NCBI GenBank assembly: GCA_900539325.1
Contig: UQCC01000001.1
Location: 310,001 to 374,000, forward strand
DNA length: 64,000 nucleotides
DNA from: an uncultured Eubacterium sp.
GTDB lineage: Bacteria > Bacillota > Clostridia > Oscillospirales > Acutalibacteraceae
Direction of reading: 5' to 3'
In this document: positions 22,093-31,816 of the stretch, piece by piece
Position numbering within the stretch: position 1 is the stretch's first letter
How the letters are laid out: each line of letters begins with the position of its first letter
Made by a program: the position numbers and the translations under genes
Notes under the pieces: generated by a model
What the model saw: the letters and a program-made list of their open reading frames with translations, nothing else
What the model was told of the DNA's origin: nothing
The model's database searches: none

Positions 22093-22694
22093 TTTACAGC
22101 TTAAAGGGTACTCTTACATATATTGAACCGACATTTGCAGTTGTAGAATGCGGTGGAGTCGGCTTTAAATGCTTTGCAAGCACTACAACAATCACTTCGC
22201 TCACATCAATCGGAACAGAAGTAAAACTTTTAACATATATGAGCATCAGAGAAGATGCTATGGATTTGTATGGGTTTGCAACACAAAACGAACTCAATGC
22301 GTTTAAACTCTTAATTTCGGTAAGCGGTGTAGGTCCTAAAGCCGCAATATCTATTTTGTCTGCTTTGGCTCCCGACAGACTTGCGGTTGCAGTATCGTGC
22401 GGCGATGTCAAATCCATACAGGCGGCACAGGGCGTCGGTAAAAAAACAGCCGAACGCATTGTACTTGAACTTAAAGATAAAATGAATGTTGTAGCCGGAG
22501 GTGAAACAGCCGCCGTTGTTGATAACATTCAGTCTGCCGTTGTCGGCAGCAATTCATCGGAAGCTATTGAAGTTCTCGTTTCTCTTGGATTTAACCAATC
22601 CGATGCGGCTCTTGTTGTCGGCAAGCTTGACCCAAATATGTCTGTTGACGATATGATAAGAAAAGGACTTCAAAGTCTTTCGGCTAATTTGTAA
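22089..22694 (+). CDS. ruvA: Holliday junction DNA helicase subunit RuvA
   Basis: Tetrameric junction-binding protein of 201 residues. The N-terminal OB fold starts MIYSLKGTLTYIEP and contains REDAMDLYGF. Two helix-hairpin-helix motifs follow: SVSGVGPKAAISILS and AAQGVGKKTAERIVLELKDK. The C-terminal RuvB-contact domain (about 150-201) includes EAIEVLVSLGFNQSDAALVV. It overlaps ruvC by 4 bases and precedes ruvB by 11. Confidence 0.96.
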   Translation: MIYSLKGTLTYIEPTFAVVECGGVGFKCFASTTTITSLTSIGTEVKLLTYMSIREDAMDLYGFATQNELNAFKLLISVSGVGPKAAISILSALAPDRLAVAVSCGDVKSIQAAQGVGKKTAERIVLELKDKMNVVAGGETAAVVDNIQSAVVGSNSSEAIEVLVSLGFNQSDAALVVGKLDPNMSVDDMIRKGLQSLSANL

Positions 22695-22705
22695 CAGGTG
22701 AAATT

Positions 22706-23761
22706 ATGATAGAAAACGAATTTGAATATGATTTTGAAAATCGTATGTCGGCTCCGGAATATACACCTGCCGATGAGGATATAGAAAATTCTTTAAGACC
22801 TAAACAGCTTACCGACTATGTCGGACAGGAAAAAGCAAAGGAAAATCTTTCGATATATATAAAAGCCGCAAAACAGCGTGGCGAATCGCTTGACCATGTA
22901 CTCTTTTACGGCCCTCCGGGACTCGGTAAAACTACTCTTGCGGGTATTGTTGCAAACGAGATGGGTGTTAACATTCGTGTTACTTCAGGTCCTGCAATTG
23001 AAAAACAGGGCGATTTGGTTGCAATTCTTTCAAATCTTGAACAGGGTGATGTCCTTTTTATAGATGAAATTCATCGACTTAACAGAACGGTTGAGGAAAT
23101 TCTCTATCCTGCAATGGAAGATGGAAAAATTGATATTATTATCGGCAAAGGTCCAAGTGCAAGAAGCTATCAGTTGAGCTTGCCGAAATTTACGCTAATC
23201 GGTGCCACAACAAGAGCAGGTCAGCTTTCTGCTCCGCTCCGTGACAGATTCGGCGTTATACTTCGACTTGAAATGTATACTCCCGAGGAACTTTCACAAA
23301 TTGTTAAAAGGTCGTCAAAAATCCTCAATATTCCTGTTGATGATGAGGGTGCATATCAAATTGCGAGCCGTTCAAGAGGAACTCCCCGTATTGCAAACCG
23401 CTTGTTAAAACGAAGCAGAGATTTTGCCGAAGTAAAATACGACGGCGTAATTACTGCCGAAGCGGCGGCTTCCGCACTCAACAGTATGGAAATTGACGAA
23501 CTCGGACTTGATTCAATCGACCGCAGATTGTTAACAACAATGGTTAAGAATTACAACGGCGGTCCTGTCGGACTTGAAACGATTTCTGCCGCTATCGGTG
23601 AGGAATCGGTTACAATCGAGGATGTTTATGAGCCTTATCTTATGCAAATCGGATTTTTGGCAAGAACACCGAGGGGCAGAATTGTTACCCCGGCAGGTTA
23701 TAAACATCTCGGAATAGAACAGAATAATACAGAAAATCCACAACAATCATTTGATTTATAA
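22706..23761 (+). CDS. ruvB: Holliday junction helicase motor RuvB
   Basis: AAA+ hexameric motor for branch migration, 351 residues. Landmarks are the start region LRPKQLTDYVGQEKAKENL, Walker A YGPPGLGKTTLAG, Walker B VLFIDEIHRLNR, sensor 1 LIGATTRAG, arginine finger in APLRDRFG, and a C-terminal winged helix (QIGFLARTPRGRIVT). SD ACAGGTG precedes the ATG. It is the third member of an uninterrupted ruvCAB set, with glmM 11 bases downstream. Confidence 0.97.
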   Translation: MIENEFEYDFENRMSAPEYTPADEDIENSLRPKQLTDYVGQEKAKENLSIYIKAAKQRGESLDHVLFYGPPGLGKTTLAGIVANEMGVNIRVTSGPAIEKQGDLVAILSNLEQGDVLFIDEIHRLNRTVEEILYPAMEDGKIDIIIGKGPSARSYQLSLPKFTLIGATTRAGQLSAPLRDRFGVILRLEMYTPEELSQIVKRSSKILNIPVDDEGAYQIASRSRGTPRIANRLLKRSRDFAEVKYDGVITAEAAASALNSMEIDELGLDSIDRRLLTTMVKNYNGGPVGLETISAAIGEESVTIEDVYEPYLMQIGFLARTPRGRIVTPAGYKHLGIEQNNTENPQQSFDL

Positions 23762-23772
23762 GGAGCTATGTT

Positions 23773-25125
23773 ATGGGCAGATTATTCGGTACAGACGGTG
23801 TAAGAGGAATTGCAAACAAAGATTTAACCAATGAACTTGCAATGCAGATTGGCTCGGCGGCAGCAGCAGTTTTGCTTAAAGAGTCAAAAAGTGCAAAACC
23901 GACAGTTCTTATAGGTAAAGACACAAGAGCGTCCGGTGATATGCTTGAAGCCGCACTTACTGCCGGTCTTTGCAGTGTTGGATGTAATGTTCTTTCAGTC
24001 GGAATTGTTCCTACTCCTGCAGTTGCATATCTTGTGGGATTGTATGAATGTGAAGCCGGCATTATGATTTCCGCTTCACACAATCCTTGTGAATATAACG
24101 GAATCAAGATTTTTCAAAAATCAGGATACAAGCTTGATGATTCTCTTGAAGAAGAGATTGAAGCAATAATTCTTGATAAATCCGAAAAAATTGAATATAA
24201 AATCGGCGGTGAAGTCGGTAATGCGACAAAATGCAAATCCGCTGTTAAAGACTATATTGAACATGTTGTCGGTACAACAGATGTAAAATTTGACGGACTT
24301 AAAATTGCACTTGATTGTGCAAACGGTTCTGCAAGCGTGTGTGCAAAGGAAATTTTCACTTCACTCGGAGCAAAGTGTTTTATGCTTTCGGACACTCCTG
24401 ACGGAGTAAATATTAACGATAAATGCGGTTCAACTCATCCTGAGGAACTTATGAAGTTTGTCAAGGATGCGGGTCTTGATTTAGGTCTTGCCTTTGACGG
24501 CGATGCCGACAGAATGCTTGCTGTTGACGAAAACGGAGAACTTGTTGACGGTGATAAGGTAATTGCCGTTTGTGCATCTAAAATGAAAGAAGAGGGCAAA
24601 CTTAAAAAAAATACTGCCGTTGTAACTGTAATGAGTAACATGGGATTTTTCAAGTTCTGCGAAGCTAATAACATTAATTGCGAAAAAACAGCCGTAGGTG
24701 ACAGATATGTTCTTGAAAAAATGCTTAAAGAAGGCTATAATATCGGCGGCGAACAATCGGGACATGTAATTTTTCTTGATTATGCCACAACCGGTGACGG
24801 TGAATTATCCGGTGTTCAGCTTCTTGAAACCGTTGTAAAAAGCGGTAAAAAGTTGTCGGAACTTGCTTCGGTAATGCAGGTATATCCTCAGGTACTTATC
24901 AATGTTAAAGTTTCGGCAGAGGGTAAGAAAAAATATAATAATGACGAATATATCATTGCCGCAACTCAAAAGGCAGAAATGGAACTGATGGGCGACGGTC
25001 GTGTGCTTGTCAGAGTAAGCGGAACAGAGCCTTTAGTCAGAGTTATGCTTGAAGGCAAGGATATTAATCATATACAAAAGCTCGGCGAACAAATTGCCGA
25101 GGTAGTTAAGGAAAGACTTTCGTAA
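23773..25125 (+). CDS. glmM: Phosphoglucosamine mutase
   Basis: Interconverts glucosamine-6-P and glucosamine-1-P for UDP-GlcNAc and cell-wall synthesis. It has 450 residues in four alpha/beta domains. The N-terminus RLFGTDGVRGIAN is typical, the phosphoserine loop is MISASHNPCEYNGIK, the metal loop is LAFDGDADRM, the sugar loop is GGEQSGHVIF, and the phosphate loop is RVSGTEPLVRVM. AAGGAG precedes the ATG. The stop overlaps the next start (TAATG). GlmM rather than ManB/Pgm is clear from the RLFGTDGVRG start and length. Confidence 0.96.
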   Translation: MGRLFGTDGVRGIANKDLTNELAMQIGSAAAAVLLKESKSAKPTVLIGKDTRASGDMLEAALTAGLCSVGCNVLSVGIVPTPAVAYLVGLYECEAGIMISASHNPCEYNGIKIFQKSGYKLDDSLEEEIEAIILDKSEKIEYKIGGEVGNATKCKSAVKDYIEHVVGTTDVKFDGLKIALDCANGSASVCAKEIFTSLGAKCFMLSDTPDGVNINDKCGSTHPEELMKFVKDAGLDLGLAFDGDADRMLAVDENGELVDGDKVIAVCASKMKEEGKLKKNTAVVTVMSNMGFFKFCEANNINCEKTAVGDRYVLEKMLKEGYNIGGEQSGHVIFLDYATTGDGELSGVQLLETVVKSGKKLSELASVMQVYPQVLINVKVSAEGKKKYNNDEYIIAATQKAEMELMGDGRVLVRVSGTEPLVRVMLEGKDINHIQKLGEQIAEVVKERLS

Positions 25126-25991
25126 TGAGATATTCAAAAGATTGGAAAGACTATGAATTAATCGATTGCTCATGCGGTGAAAAGCTTGAGCGATGGACAA
25201 GAGAAATTCTTATACGACCTGACCCGCAGGTTATTTGGAAAAGCGAAAAAAATCATAAATTGTGGTATCAACCCAATGCAAGATATGTCCGTTCAAAAAC
25301 AGGCGGCGGCAAATGGCAGGTGTTTTCACATATGCCGTCTGCATGGCAGGTTAGATATAAGGATTTAACATTCAACATCAAAACAATGGGCTTCAAGCAC
25401 ACAGGTTTGTTCCCGGAACAAGCTGTTAATTGGGATTATGTAAGAGAACTTATCAAAAATTCCGATAAAGAACAAGTTAAAGTTCTCAATTTGTTTGCTT
25501 ATACCGGTGCGGCAACCGTTGCCTGCCTTAAAGAAGGGGCAAGTGTTGTGCATGTTGACGCTTCAAAGGGTATGACAAATTGGGCAAAGGAAAATGCTCA
25601 GGCTTCGGGTGTTGCCGACGGTGATGTCAGGTGGATTGTTGACGATTGTATTAAGTTTGTAAAAAGAGAACAACGACGCGAGAATAAATATGACATCATA
25701 ATTCTTGACCCTCCGTCATATGGCAGAGGTCCAAAAGGCGAAATTTGGCATCTTGAAGAATGTTTGTACGACTTTATGCTTGAGGTTGAAAAAGTTCTTT
25801 CAGACGAACCTATTGCAGTTATTCTTAATTCTTACACAACAGGGCTTTCGGCATCGGTTATGAAATACATACTTGATGATGTTATCACATCAAAACACGG
25901 TGGAAGCGTTGAAGCAGACGAAATTGGTTTGCCGGTTACAGCAAACGGCGGAATTCTTCCGTGCGGAACAACAGCTATTTGGAAGGCTTGA
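25125..25991 (+). CDS. SAM-dependent rRNA methyltransferase (RlmI/RlmK-like)
   Basis: Class I methyltransferase of 288 residues related to the catalytic domain of RlmI-type 23S rRNA cytosine methyltransferases. It lacks the N-terminal PUA domain. SAM-binding motif: LNLFAYTGAATVACLKEG; acidic loop VHVDASKGM; catalytic motif IILDPPSYGRGPKGE. A short beta-rich N-terminal segment (about 1-110) includes LFPEQAVNWDYV. The start overlaps the glmM stop by one base, so it is in the same operon. The exact target nucleotide cannot be assigned. Confidence 0.85.
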   Translation: MRYSKDWKDYELIDCSCGEKLERWTREILIRPDPQVIWKSEKNHKLWYQPNARYVRSKTGGGKWQVFSHMPSAWQVRYKDLTFNIKTMGFKHTGLFPEQAVNWDYVRELIKNSDKEQVKVLNLFAYTGAATVACLKEGASVVHVDASKGMTNWAKENAQASGVADGDVRWIVDDCIKFVKREQRRENKYDIIILDPPSYGRGPKGEIWHLEECLYDFMLEVEKVLSDEPIAVILNSYTTGLSASVMKYILDDVITSKHGGSVEADEIGLPVTANGGILPCGTTAIWKA

Positions 25992-25994
25992 TAT

Positions 25995-26846
25995 ATGGAA
26001 TTAATAAAATTTGATAATGTTTCGTTCTCATATCAAACTACTGATGAAAAAGATAATCCTGTAAGTATTCCTGTACTTAAGGATTTTAACCTTTCAATTA
26101 AGCAGGGTTCGTTTGTTGCAATTCTTGGACATAACGGTTCGGGCAAATCTACGGTTGCAAAACTTACAAACGGTATTTTGTTTGCCGACAGCGGAACAGT
26201 TACCGTTAACGGCAAAGTTGCAAAAAATGACGATAGCATTTACGATATAAGACGGGATGCCGGTATGGTTTTTCAAAATCCCGACAATCAGATTGTTTCT
26301 TCGATTGTAGAAGAAGATGTTGCGTTCGGCGTTGAAAATCTCGGTGTTCCTGCCGACGAGTGCAGAAAAAGAGTTGACGATGCGTTAAAAACGGTCGGTA
26401 TGTATGAATACAGGCTTAAAACACCGTCAAAACTTTCGGGCGGTCAAAAGCAAAGAGTTGCCGTTGCCGGCATTATTGCAATGAAACCGAAGTGTATTAT
26501 ACTTGATGAGCCTACGGCAATGCTTGACCCGAACGGCAGAAAAGAAGTTATCGACACGGTTATGAAACTTAACAAAGAAGAGGGCATAACAATAGTTCTA
26601 ATAACACACTATATGGATGAAGCCGTTAAAGCAGATAGGGTTGTTGTTATGGATAACGGCAAAATTATGCTTGACGGTACACCGAGAGAGGTTTTTGCCG
26701 ATGTTGACAAAATGAATTCTTTGTCGCTTGAGGTACCCCAATCCACAGAACTTATATATGAATTGGGTTTAAAAACGAAGCAAACTGTTTTGAATTCGGA
26801 CGAATGTGCCGAAGTATTATATAATTATTTAATGAGAGAAAACTAA
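25995..26846 (+). CDS. ecfA1: ECF transporter ATPase EcfA1
   Basis: One of two ATPases of a group II energy-coupling-factor vitamin importer, 283 residues. Walker A GHNGSGKST, Q-loop VFQNPDNQ, signature LSGGQKQRVAVAG, Walker B CIILDEPTAMLDP and H-loop LITHYMDEA are all present. The FQNPDNQ form of the Q-loop is typical of EcfA1. A C-terminal regulatory extension of about 60 residues is present. It is followed by ecfA2 and ecfT with overlaps. No substrate-binding S component is in this window, as expected for a shared group II module. Confidence 0.95.
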   Translation: MELIKFDNVSFSYQTTDEKDNPVSIPVLKDFNLSIKQGSFVAILGHNGSGKSTVAKLTNGILFADSGTVTVNGKVAKNDDSIYDIRRDAGMVFQNPDNQIVSSIVEEDVAFGVENLGVPADECRKRVDDALKTVGMYEYRLKTPSKLSGGQKQRVAVAGIIAMKPKCIILDEPTAMLDPNGRKEVIDTVMKLNKEEGITIVLITHYMDEAVKADRVVVMDNGKIMLDGTPREVFADVDKMNSLSLEVPQSTELIYELGLKTKQTVLNSDECAEVLYNYLMREN

Positions 26847-27718
26847 TGGCAATTTTAGAGTGCAAAAACTTAAAATTTATATACGGCATAGGTACTCCGT
26901 TTGAGTTTTGTGCCGTTGACGGCGTTGATTTTTGCGCTCAGATAAACGAGATTATCGGTATAATCGGTCATACAGGTTCAGGCAAGTCAACATTTATTCA
27001 GCATTTAAACGGACTTTTAAAGCCAACTGAGGGCGTTGTAACGGTCAACGGAAAAGATATTTGGTCAAAGGAAAACAAGGACAATATTCGTCAGGTTCGT
27101 TTTGCTGTCGGTCTTTGCTTTCAGTATCCTGAGCATCAAATATTTGAAGAAACAATTTTTAAAGAAATCGCTTTCGGTCCAAAACAAATGGGACTTGACG
27201 ATGAAGAAATCAAGAGCCGTGTGTACGAAAGTATGCAATATGTCGGTCTTGACAGAAATACGGAAAACAAATCACCGTTTGATTTATCGGGCGGTCAAAA
27301 GCGTAGAGTTGCTATTGCTTCAATTATTGCCATGAAGCCGCAGGTGCTTATTTTGGATGAGCCATGCGCAGGACTTGACCCAAACGGCAGAAATGTTATT
27401 TTAGACCTTGTAAAGAACTATCAGAGCAAATCGGGTAACACAGTTCTTTTTGTTTCACATTCTATGGAGGATGTTGCCAAAATAGCCGATAAGGTTCTTG
27501 TTTTTAACGACAGCAAGGTTGCTATGTTCGGCACAGTTGATGAGGTTTACTCAAGAGGCAATGAACTCAAGACAATGGGTCTGAATGTTCCGGAAATTAC
27601 CGATGTGTTCTTAAAACTTCATGATATGGGTATTGATTGCAAAACCGATATTTATACAGTTGAACAAGGCGTTGAAGAGTTTAAAAGGCTAAAGAATAAT
27701 AAGGAGGTACTGCTGTGA
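26846..27718 (+). CDS. ecfA2: ECF transporter ATPase EcfA2
   Basis: Partner ATPase of 290 residues. Walker A GHTGSGKST, Q-loop CFQYPEHQIFEETI (the YPEHQ form is typical of EcfA2), signature LSGGQKRRVAIAS, Walker B LILDEPCAGLDP and H-loop FVSHSMEDV. Its start overlaps the ecfA1 stop by one base. An excellent SD, AAGGAGGT, near its 3' end serves ecfT, whose GTG overlaps this gene's stop. It forms a heterodimer with EcfA1. Confidence 0.95.
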   Translation: MAILECKNLKFIYGIGTPFEFCAVDGVDFCAQINEIIGIIGHTGSGKSTFIQHLNGLLKPTEGVVTVNGKDIWSKENKDNIRQVRFAVGLCFQYPEHQIFEETIFKEIAFGPKQMGLDDEEIKSRVYESMQYVGLDRNTENKSPFDLSGGQKRRVAIASIIAMKPQVLILDEPCAGLDPNGRNVILDLVKNYQSKSGNTVLFVSHSMEDVAKIADKVLVFNDSKVAMFGTVDEVYSRGNELKTMGLNVPEITDVFLKLHDMGIDCKTDIYTVEQGVEEFKRLKNNKEVLL

Positions 27719-28524
27719 TTGATGTAACAATAGGTCAGTATCTGCCCGGAGATTCCTTAATTCATAAAACCGATGCAAGAGTTAAAATAATAGTTACTCT
27801 GTTGCTTATGGTATCTGTCTTTTTATGCAGAAACTATTATACTATGGGTTTTGCACTTTTGCTTTCGATTGTTATCGGTGTTATATCAAAAATCAAACCT
27901 AAAGTTATGCTAAAGGGTTTAAAACCTATTATAGTTATCGTTTTGTTTACAACCGTACTTAATCTTTTTTACGGTTCCGGTGAACCTCTTGTAAAATTTG
28001 GATTTTTAAAGATTACGGAAAACGGAATTAATAATTCGATTTTTATGGCACTCAGAATTATAATTCTTGTGGTATTCGGTTTGATTTTGACATATACAAC
28101 TACACCTACGGCTTTAACCGACGCAATGGAATCGCTTATGAAACCGCTGAAGTTATTTAAGGTTGATGTTCATTCAATCGCAATGACAATGACTATTGCA
28201 CTTCGTTTTATCCCTACTCTTGTTGAAGAGGTGGACAAGATTATGTCAGCTCAAAAAAGCAGGGGGGCAGATATGGAAAGCGGAGGAATATTAAAAAGAG
28301 TTAAGGCTGTTGTTCCTGTTATGATTCCGCTTTTTGTGTCGTCTTTCAGGCGTGCAAACGAGCTTGAATATGCTATGGAGTGTCGTTGTTATCGAGGCGG
28401 TAACGGCAGAACCAAAATGAAAGTAATGAAAATGTCCGCAATGGATTATGTTTTGCTTATTTTGTCAATTATTTATTTTGTGGGTATAATTCTTGCAAGA
28501 ATATTTATGTTTAAGGTTATATGA
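27715..28524 (+). CDS. ecfT: ECF transporter membrane subunit EcfT
   Basis: Membrane scaffold of 269 residues with about five hydrophobic segments. Two coupling motifs contact the ATPases: SAQKSRGADMESGG and ECRCYRGGNGRT (Ala-Arg-Gly-type helices). The start TIGQYLPGDSLIHKTDARVKI is the usual EcfT beginning. GTG 27715 is the start, with AAGGAGGT 6 bases upstream, overlapping ecfA2. It completes the energising module for vitamin uptake; S components must be encoded elsewhere. Confidence 0.94.
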   Translation: MIDVTIGQYLPGDSLIHKTDARVKIIVTLLLMVSVFLCRNYYTMGFALLLSIVIGVISKIKPKVMLKGLKPIIVIVLFTTVLNLFYGSGEPLVKFGFLKITENGINNSIFMALRIIILVVFGLILTYTTTPTALTDAMESLMKPLKLFKVDVHSIAMTMTIALRFIPTLVEEVDKIMSAQKSRGADMESGGILKRVKAVVPVMIPLFVSSFRRANELEYAMECRCYRGGNGRTKMKVMKMSAMDYVLLILSIIYFVGIILARIFMFKVI

Positions 28525-29255
28525 GAAGATTACTTGTTACAATCCGATATGACGGTTCCGCTTATCACGGCTATCAGGTGCAGAGCAATGCTTTGACTGT
28601 TCAGGAAGTCTTTCAAAACGCTGTTCAAAAGGTGTTTGGAAAGCGACTTGATGTAAAGGGCTGCAGCAGAACAGACAGCGGCGTTCATGCAAATATGTAT
28701 TGTATATCATTTGATACAGATATGAATATATCAAACGAAAGCGTCATATTGGCACTTAATACTTATCTTCCCGAAGATGTGGCAGCGTATGATTGCAAGG
28801 AAGTCGATATGGATTTCCACCCGCGATATAATTGCAAATTAAAAGAATATGTTTACAAAATTTACAACGGCAAATACCGCAATCCTTTTTATGCAAAATA
28901 CGCATTGTGGTACAGGTGGAATATAGATGCCGAATACTTAAACAACGAGGCTCAGGCATTTGTAGGCAAATATGATTATTCCGGCTTTTGCAGTATTAAA
29001 TCAGATGTCGAGGATACTGTCAGAGAGATATATTCCTGCAAAGTCTGGCGTGAAGATGATTTTGTATTCTTCAAAGTATGCGGTGACGGATTTTTATACA
29101 ATATGGTTCGCATTATGGTCGGTACACTGCTTTTCGTTTCAGAAGGAAAAATCAAAAGCGGAGAGTTAAAAAGTATTATTCTTTCAAAAGACAGAAAAAA
29201 GGCGGGCAAAACCGCACCGCCTCAAGGTCTTTATTTAAACAATGTAAGTTATTAG
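28521..29255 (+). CDS. truA: tRNA pseudouridine(38-40) synthase TruA
   Basis: Modifies uridines 38-40 in the anticodon arm of tRNAs. 244 residues, normal for TruA. It begins RRLLVTIRYDGSAYHGYQ. The catalytic Asp is in GCSRTDSGVHA. Conserved later segments are PRYNCKLKEYVYKI, FVGKYDYSGFCS and GFLYNMVRIMVGTL. It overlaps ecfT by 4 bases, the same ecfA1-A2-T-truA order found across many Firmicutes. Confidence 0.96.
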   Translation: MRRLLVTIRYDGSAYHGYQVQSNALTVQEVFQNAVQKVFGKRLDVKGCSRTDSGVHANMYCISFDTDMNISNESVILALNTYLPEDVAAYDCKEVDMDFHPRYNCKLKEYVYKIYNGKYRNPFYAKYALWYRWNIDAEYLNNEAQAFVGKYDYSGFCSIKSDVEDTVREIYSCKVWREDDFVFFKVCGDGFLYNMVRIMVGTLLFVSEGKIKSGELKSIILSKDRKKAGKTAPPQGLYLNNVSY

Positions 29256-29263
29256 GAGTTATT

Positions 29264-30445
29264 ATGCCAAGTAACGAAAGAGAAAATCAAAGAATAGAAA
29301 GAAAAAAAATAAAAGAGAATAAAGCTAAAAAGATTGTTTGGATTATTCTCGGAATTGTCGTTTTGCTCCTTATCGTTATGAAAGTGTGCGAAATAGATTT
29401 TGCCGATATAAAAAACAAGGTGAGTGCAACTAATCTGTCAAGCTCGGTAGCAAACAATGATTTTCCGTATACTATTGACATCAGAAAGGATGCCGATATT
29501 CAGCTTATAAACGGCAAATTTTATGTCCTCAGCGATACCGGTGTTGTATCTTTAGACCCTTCAACCGCCAAAGAATCATATTCGTTTGATCACGGCTACG
29601 CTTCTCCTGTACTAAAATCAAACGGCAATTATACATGCTTGTTTGACCGAGGCGGCACAAGAGTAAGGCTGGATTCAACTTCTGAAAACTTGTATGAAAA
29701 AACACTTGACCGTAATATCATTACGGCAGAGGTTGCAAAAAACGGCACAATAGTTTATTCTTCTTTTTGTGATGATTCTAAATCCAAAATTGTTGTTATA
29801 AACAAAAATGAGAACAAAAAACTTGAGTATGATGTTAACGACGGATATGTTACATCGTTGGCTGTTAATTCAAACGCATCAAAGATTGCTTATACAAGCG
29901 TAAATTCTCAAAATGCTTTTTTGTCTTCAACAGTACATATATTAAGCGTTTCGGATAAAGAAGAACTGTTTAAAATCAAATATAATAAAGCCAATATTCT
30001 TGATTTGCATTTTACAGATTCGGATAATTTATATGTTGTCGGCGACACATTTTTATCTTTGGTAAAATCATCCAAAAACGCCGAATATATATTTAAACAG
30101 GGCACTATCTCAACCATCAACTATTGTTATACTTCTTCAAACGAACTTGTTATAAATTATGGTGATTTTTCAAATTCTTCAAAATCAAAACTTGATTATG
30201 TAAAATCAAACGGCAAAATTAAAACAAGTATAACATTAAAAGAAAACTCAAAATTTATCAGTTCAAATTCAAACGAAATAACTGTTTTGTTCCATAATCG
30301 GATTGATGTATATTCACTTACAAAGGGTGATAAAAAGCAATCTGTAAAGTGTGACGGCTCGGTTAACAGTGCATATACAATATCTTCAAAAACATATATT
30401 CAATACGGTCAGTGTATTGATATAGCCGATAAGAAGGATAGATAA
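29264..30445 (+). CDS. Membrane-anchored beta-propeller-like protein (DUF5711)
   Basis: Protein of 393 residues, probably of the DUF5711 family. A charged N-terminus (about 1-25) precedes one hydrophobic segment (about 26-43), and a long Ser/Asn/Lys-rich extracytoplasmic domain follows. Repeating beta-strand units such as GKFYVLSDTGVVSLDP and NEITVLFHNRIDVYSLTKGD suggest a WD40- or PQQ-like propeller. No enzymatic motif is visible. SD AGGAG precedes the ATG, and it is 1 base from cvpA. A scaffold or envelope-sensing role is possible, but function is unknown. Confidence 0.72.
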   Translation: MPSNERENQRIERKKIKENKAKKIVWIILGIVVLLLIVMKVCEIDFADIKNKVSATNLSSSVANNDFPYTIDIRKDADIQLINGKFYVLSDTGVVSLDPSTAKESYSFDHGYASPVLKSNGNYTCLFDRGGTRVRLDSTSENLYEKTLDRNIITAEVAKNGTIVYSSFCDDSKSKIVVINKNENKKLEYDVNDGYVTSLAVNSNASKIAYTSVNSQNAFLSSTVHILSVSDKEELFKIKYNKANILDLHFTDSDNLYVVGDTFLSLVKSSKNAEYIFKQGTISTINYCYTSSNELVINYGDFSNSSKSKLDYVKSNGKIKTSITLKENSKFISSNSNEITVLFHNRIDVYSLTKGDKKQSVKCDGSVNSAYTISSKTYIQYGQCIDIADKKDR

Positions 30446-30446
30446 A

Positions 30447-31172
30447 ATGACAATATTTAATTATACGGTTAACTATGTTGACTTAATTATTGTCGGAATA
30501 CTTTTGATTTTCGGAATAGTGGGTCAACAAAGAGGACTATTTATCACTCTTGTTAACTTTATCAGGTATGTATTGGGATTTTCTCTTTGTATGTTTTCAA
30601 CAGACAGGTTTTCCCAACCTATATATGATAATTTTTTACAAGAAAGGGTTCAAAATACTGTAAATGAAAAAATAGTAACATCGGCAAATATTGACGAAAT
30701 TATGGCAAATATCAATAATGCTGTTGATTCGCTTCCGAATTATATTAAAAACAGCATCGATGTTTCTTCGTTAAAACTTTCTTCAAACAATATTTCACAA
30801 AATATAACAAATGAACTCTTTGAACCTGTTATAATAGATATTCTTAAAGTTTTGATTTTTATAGTTGTTTTTGTACTTTTCTTCGGAATTACGGGTGCAA
30901 TTATTCATCATATAAGAAGAAAAAATAAAGACAAAAGAAAAGAAAACAAGAAAAAGAACTTTACTGTTTTTACAGACAGATTTTTGGGATTGATTTTCGG
31001 TATGCTGAAAGGTGCTCTTGTGGTTTTTGTGTTTTTAAGCGTTATTACTTATCTTTTAGGTGTTCCGAACTTTGCAAACAATCAATTTTTAAAAACAGCT
31101 GCCGACAGTCAGCTTTATCAACTGTTACTCAACTATAATCCATTTAATGTGATTACGGAGGGAATAATATGA
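30447..31172 (+). CDS. CvpA-family membrane protein
   Basis: Integral membrane protein of 241 residues related to CvpA. Four hydrophobic segments (about 10-28, 30-50, 128-150, 180-200) are separated by a hydrophilic region (about 60-115) and a basic loop (RRKNKDKRKENKKKN). The N-terminal pattern YVDLIIVGILLIFGIVGQQRG is the family's signature start. CvpA was named for colicin V production but is widespread and linked to envelope or bile stress; no precise function is known. It overlaps pgsA by 4 bases. Confidence 0.82.
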   Translation: MTIFNYTVNYVDLIIVGILLIFGIVGQQRGLFITLVNFIRYVLGFSLCMFSTDRFSQPIYDNFLQERVQNTVNEKIVTSANIDEIMANINNAVDSLPNYIKNSIDVSSLKLSSNNISQNITNELFEPVIIDILKVLIFIVVFVLFFGITGAIIHHIRRKNKDKRKENKKKNFTVFTDRFLGLIFGMLKGALVVFVFLSVITYLLGVPNFANNQFLKTAADSQLYQLLLNYNPFNVITEGII

Positions 31173-31795
31173 GCAAATTTAAAGAGAATGTAAATGAACT
31201 TTTTGATAATTGGAATACCATTCCAAACTGGTTGAGCTTTCTGAGAATTGCGCTTATTCCTGTTTTTTCAATTCTTTTTATCAAAGAAAAATACATACCT
31301 GCTTTTGTACTTATGATAATCGCTGCTTTAACCGATTTGATTGACGGTAAAATTGCAAGAAAGTACAATATGGTATCAAATCTCGGCAAAATCCTTGACC
31401 CAATTGCAGACAAACTCTCACAGGTTGCAATTGTTATCATTTTGATTGTTAAGTTTTGGTCGTTTGACGGTCCGCTTAAATATTTACTTTTCTTGTTTAT
31501 TGCAAAAGAGCTTATTATGGTTATCGGAGGCGGCTTGCTTCTTGCAAAGGGCTTGCGTCCTGTTGCGGCTGAAATGTGGGGCAAGGTTGCCACAACTGTT
31601 TTTTATATATTTATGATTGCTATTATTGCTATTGGTCCAAACGGTGCTTTGGTGGGTCACTGGTTCTTCAAGGCTTTGCCAACACCTGTCATTTATGGAA
31701 TGGTAATTATATCTGTTATCCTTGCATTTGTATCATTGTTCGGCTATGCTCCGGGCTTTATTAAGCAAATCAAGGAAAATAAATCAAACAAATAA
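31169..31795 (+). CDS. pgsA: CDP-diacylglycerol-glycerol-3-phosphate 3-phosphatidyltransferase
   Basis: Membrane enzyme making phosphatidylglycerol phosphate. 208 residues with about six hydrophobic helices. The CDP-alcohol phosphotransferase motif D-G-x2-A-R-x8-G-x3-D-x3-D is complete in DGKIARKYNMVSNLGKILDP followed by IAD. An N-terminal amphipathic stretch (NWNTIPNWLSFLRIALIP) is usual for PgsA. GGAGGGAAT precedes the ATG. It overlaps cvpA and is followed by clpE after 21 bases. PgsA is favoured over cardiolipin synthase homologues by length and start. Confidence 0.9.
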   Translation: MSKFKENVNELFDNWNTIPNWLSFLRIALIPVFSILFIKEKYIPAFVLMIIAALTDLIDGKIARKYNMVSNLGKILDPIADKLSQVAIVIILIVKFWSFDGPLKYLLFLFIAKELIMVIGGGLLLAKGLRPVAAEMWGKVATTVFYIFMIAIIAIGPNGALVGHWFFKALPTPVIYGMVIISVILAFVSLFGYAPGFIKQIKENKSNK

Positions 31796-31816
31796 CTTTA
31801 GGAGACTATATATCGA